DNA of 8,629 bases from Anaerolineaceae bacterium UBA6801 (GTDB lineage: Bacteria; Chloroflexota; Anaerolineae; Anaerolineales; Anaerolineaceae): contig DKFH01000123.1 of assembly GCA_002452315.1 (NCBI GenBank), positions 1 through 8,629 of the forward strand. The letters run 5' to 3'. A model generated the notes under the pieces. The model did not search any database. It was not told the DNA's origin and was given only the letters and a program-made list of their open reading frames with translations. Positions 7,196 to 8,629 of the stretch are shown here, one piece after another. The position numbers and the translations under genes are program-made. Within the stretch, counting starts at the first letter, position 1, and the number at the start of each line of letters is the position of its first letter.

Positions 7196-7909
7196 ATGAT
7201 GACCACGACCCTGCACAACGCCTCAAATATCCAAATTCTATACGAAGACCAGGATATTATTCTGATCAATAAGCCTGGCGGGCTCCTGTCAATTGCCGAT
7301 GGGTACGGCTCCAACCTGCCCCACCTCAAGCAAATCCTGACCCCCGAATTCGGTGAAGTGTGGATTGTCCACCGCCTGGATAAAGACACCAGCGGCGTGA
7401 TGGTCCTCGCCCGCAATGCCCAGGCGCATCGCGAACTCAATGAAAGTTTCCGGTTGAGAAAAATCGAAAAAATCTATCACGGGTTGGTGACGCCACCACC
7501 CGCCTGGCGTGAAATGGAAATGCAAAGCCCTCTGCAGACCAATGCAGACCGCCAGCACCGTACACGGGTGAGCACCTCTGGCGGAAAACCAGCCTATACC
7601 ATCTGCCGGGTCATCAAATGGTTTCCCCTGGGCGTCTTGACGGAAATCCACATTCACACCGGGATCAGCCATCAAATCCGCGCCCATCTGCGGGCCTACG
7701 ATCTGGCTCTGTTAGGCGATGCGCTCTATAACGCCGGCCTGGAACCCCAGCCACTGACCGTCCCCAGGACGATGTTGCACGCCCGCCAGATCGGTTTCAA
7801 TCACCCGTTGACCGGTGAGTGGTTGTCCTGTGCTGCCCCCTACCCGGAGGACTTCCGGGCGGCCTATACAGAACTCAGACAGACCAAAGCTCTTGATGAA
7901 GTGATTTGA
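7196..7909 (+). CDS. RluA-family RNA pseudouridine synthase
   Basis: The enzyme family converts selected uridines of rRNA or tRNA to pseudouridine. The product has 237 residues and no N-terminal S4 RNA-binding domain, so it is of the short catalytic-domain type. After a beta strand (IQILYEDQDIILINKPGGLL, about 12-31) comes the catalytic motif HRLDKDTSGVMVLARN at 59-74, with Asp62 as the expected nucleophile. KIYHGLVTPPPAW follows at about 92-104. The third motif appears as TGISHQIRAHL with LLGDALYNAG after it; many relatives have GRTHQIR, so the usual Arg is Ile here. The position modified cannot be deduced. The gene is transcribed away from the LsrG-like/dehydrogenase pair. Its last 35 bases overlap the end of the convergent radC. 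Confidence 0.9.
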   Translation: MMTTTLHNASNIQILYEDQDIILINKPGGLLSIADGYGSNLPHLKQILTPEFGEVWIVHRLDKDTSGVMVLARNAQAHRELNESFRLRKIEKIYHGLVTPPPAWREMEMQSPLQTNADRQHRTRVSTSGGKPAYTICRVIKWFPLGVLTEIHIHTGISHQIRAHLRAYDLALLGDALYNAGLEPQPLTVPRTMLHARQIGFNHPLTGEWLSCAAPYPEDFRAAYTELRQTKALDEVI

Positions 7910-8582
7910 TCGAAGCAAAGCCCCGCGCACCCACGATTACGTGATCCAAGACCGGCAATTCCAGCATCTTGCCCGCCTCAATCAACATGCGCGTCAGGTG
8001 CACATCCTCAGGGCTGGGCGAAGGATCCCCGCTGGGGTGGTTGTGGACGATAATTAAACCCGCTGCATTGTGCCGAATACCTGCTTTAAAGATCTCTGCC
8101 GGCCGCACCGTGGACGCATTCAACGACCCGCGGTACAACTGCTCAGTGCGGATGTGATGATTACGACTGTCCAGCAGGAGGATCCATAATTCCTCTTGTT
8201 CCAGGCTAGCCATTTTATATTGAACCAGGTCAGCCACATCCTGCGGGCTGGTGATCAGGCTGCGTTGTTCGGGCTGCTTTTTAGCGATGCGGTAGCCAAG
8301 TTCGATGGCCGCCTTGATCTGGGCAGCTTTGGCAGGACCCATACCAGCAATCTGGCACAATTCGGTAAACGTCGCCCGCTGCAAACCGTCCAACCCTTCA
8401 AAATGGTAAAGCAAACGCTGCCCCATCTGCACTGCGCTTGTTCCCTGCATCCCAACCCGCAAGAGAATCGCCAGGAGTTCTGCATCATTGAGGGCTTGCG
8501 CCCCTTGTTTTTCCAGCCGCTCCCTTGGCCGTTGAGACTCCTCAATGTCTTTGATCCGATATCCCGCTTTTACATCCGCCAT
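7875..8582 (-). CDS. radC: RadC family protein (JAB/MPN+ domain, UPF0758)
   Basis: The product has 235 residues, the normal RadC size. The N-terminal half carries RPRERL, then LNDAELLAILLRVG (about 31-44) and a helix-hairpin-helix-like GMGPAKA (80-86). The C-terminal half is a JAMM metalloprotease-like domain with Glu163, then HNHPSGDPSPSPED giving His180, His182 and Asp193, the HxHx(10)D zinc pattern in full. Despite its name RadC is not firmly shown to act in DNA repair; a link to recombination, DNA uptake or mobile elements is suggested in the literature, and its substrate is unknown. The start is the ATG at 8582, preceded by GGAGG at 8590-8594. The frame remains open to the right edge, but the added residues would not match the family. 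It converges with the RluA-type gene and their 3' ends overlap. Confidence 0.93.
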   Translation of the reverse strand: MADVKAGYRIKDIEESQRPRERLEKQGAQALNDAELLAILLRVGMQGTSAVQMGQRLLYHFEGLDGLQRATFTELCQIAGMGPAKAAQIKAAIELGYRIAKKQPEQRSLITSPQDVADLVQYKMASLEQEELWILLLDSRNHHIRTEQLYRGSLNASTVRPAEIFKAGIRHNAAGLIIVHNHPSGDPSPSPEDVHLTRMLIEAGKMLELPVLDHVIVGARGFASIKSLHQELWSV

Positions 8583-8589
8583 CAGTGCA

Positions 8590-8594
8590 CCTCC
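8590..8594 (-). promoter_or_regulatory. ribosome binding site fixing the radC start
   Basis: GGAGG on the minus strand lies seven bases before the ATG at 8582, whose product begins like other RadC proteins. It argues against the TTG at 8618 as the start, although the frame is open upstream to the window edge. Confidence 0.8.
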
Positions 8595-8629
8595 GTTGGC
8601 CTGTTGGGCAGCAAGCAAATATGCTAAAG

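Noticed and set aside
7533..7550. Direct repeat TGCAGACC, two copies ten bases apart
   Set aside because: It is short, inside a coding region, out of codon phase and present only twice; most likely chance.
7289..7687. 132-residue minus-strand reading frame
   Set aside because: It is antisense to the catalytic core of the RluA-type synthase and has no ribosome site or domain signature.
8196..8627. 143-residue plus-strand reading frame at the right edge
   Set aside because: It lies wholly antisense to radC and its translation matches no family I recognise; radC has full motifs.

Overview
The window looks like an ordinary chromosomal segment of a free-living bacterium, with moderate GC and Shine-Dalgarno sites close to AGGAGG. 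The gene set is a DUF58/transglutaminase pair, a Prs homologue, DegV, a group III alcohol dehydrogenase with an LsrG-like partner, an S4-less RluA-type synthase and RadC. Together with the protein style it suggests a Chloroflexota (Anaerolineae-like) genome. That placement is inference from memory and was not tested by phylogeny. I see no phage, transposon, CRISPR, rRNA or tRNA.

Left half, all on the plus strand. The last 27 codons of an unidentified gene overlap by ATGA a DUF58 membrane protein. That gene overlaps by another ATGA a 774-residue membrane transglutaminase of the TgpA type. The three are almost certainly one translationally coupled operon acting at the cell envelope. After 49 bases comes a ribose-phosphate pyrophosphokinase homologue with an unusual PRPP loop, and after another 49 bases a DegV family fatty-acid-binding protein. 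A hairpin between DegV and the next, convergent gene probably ends transcription from both sides.

Right half. On the minus strand a small LsrG-like antibiotic-biosynthesis-monooxygenase-fold protein is followed two bases later by an iron-type alcohol dehydrogenase, a probable two-gene metabolic module. An 84-base divergent region separates this pair from an RluA-family pseudouridine synthase on the plus strand. The 3' end of that gene overlaps the 3' end of a convergent radC by 35 bases. radC is complete, and the window ends 47 bases upstream of its start.

Nothing here stands out as a wholly new system. The points most worth checking are the altered PRPP-binding loop of the Prs homologue, the LsrG-like/dehydrogenase pair with its His-to-Gln metal-ligand change, and the degenerate metal site of the DUF58 protein. 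Every stretch longer than 300 bases is covered by a gene.
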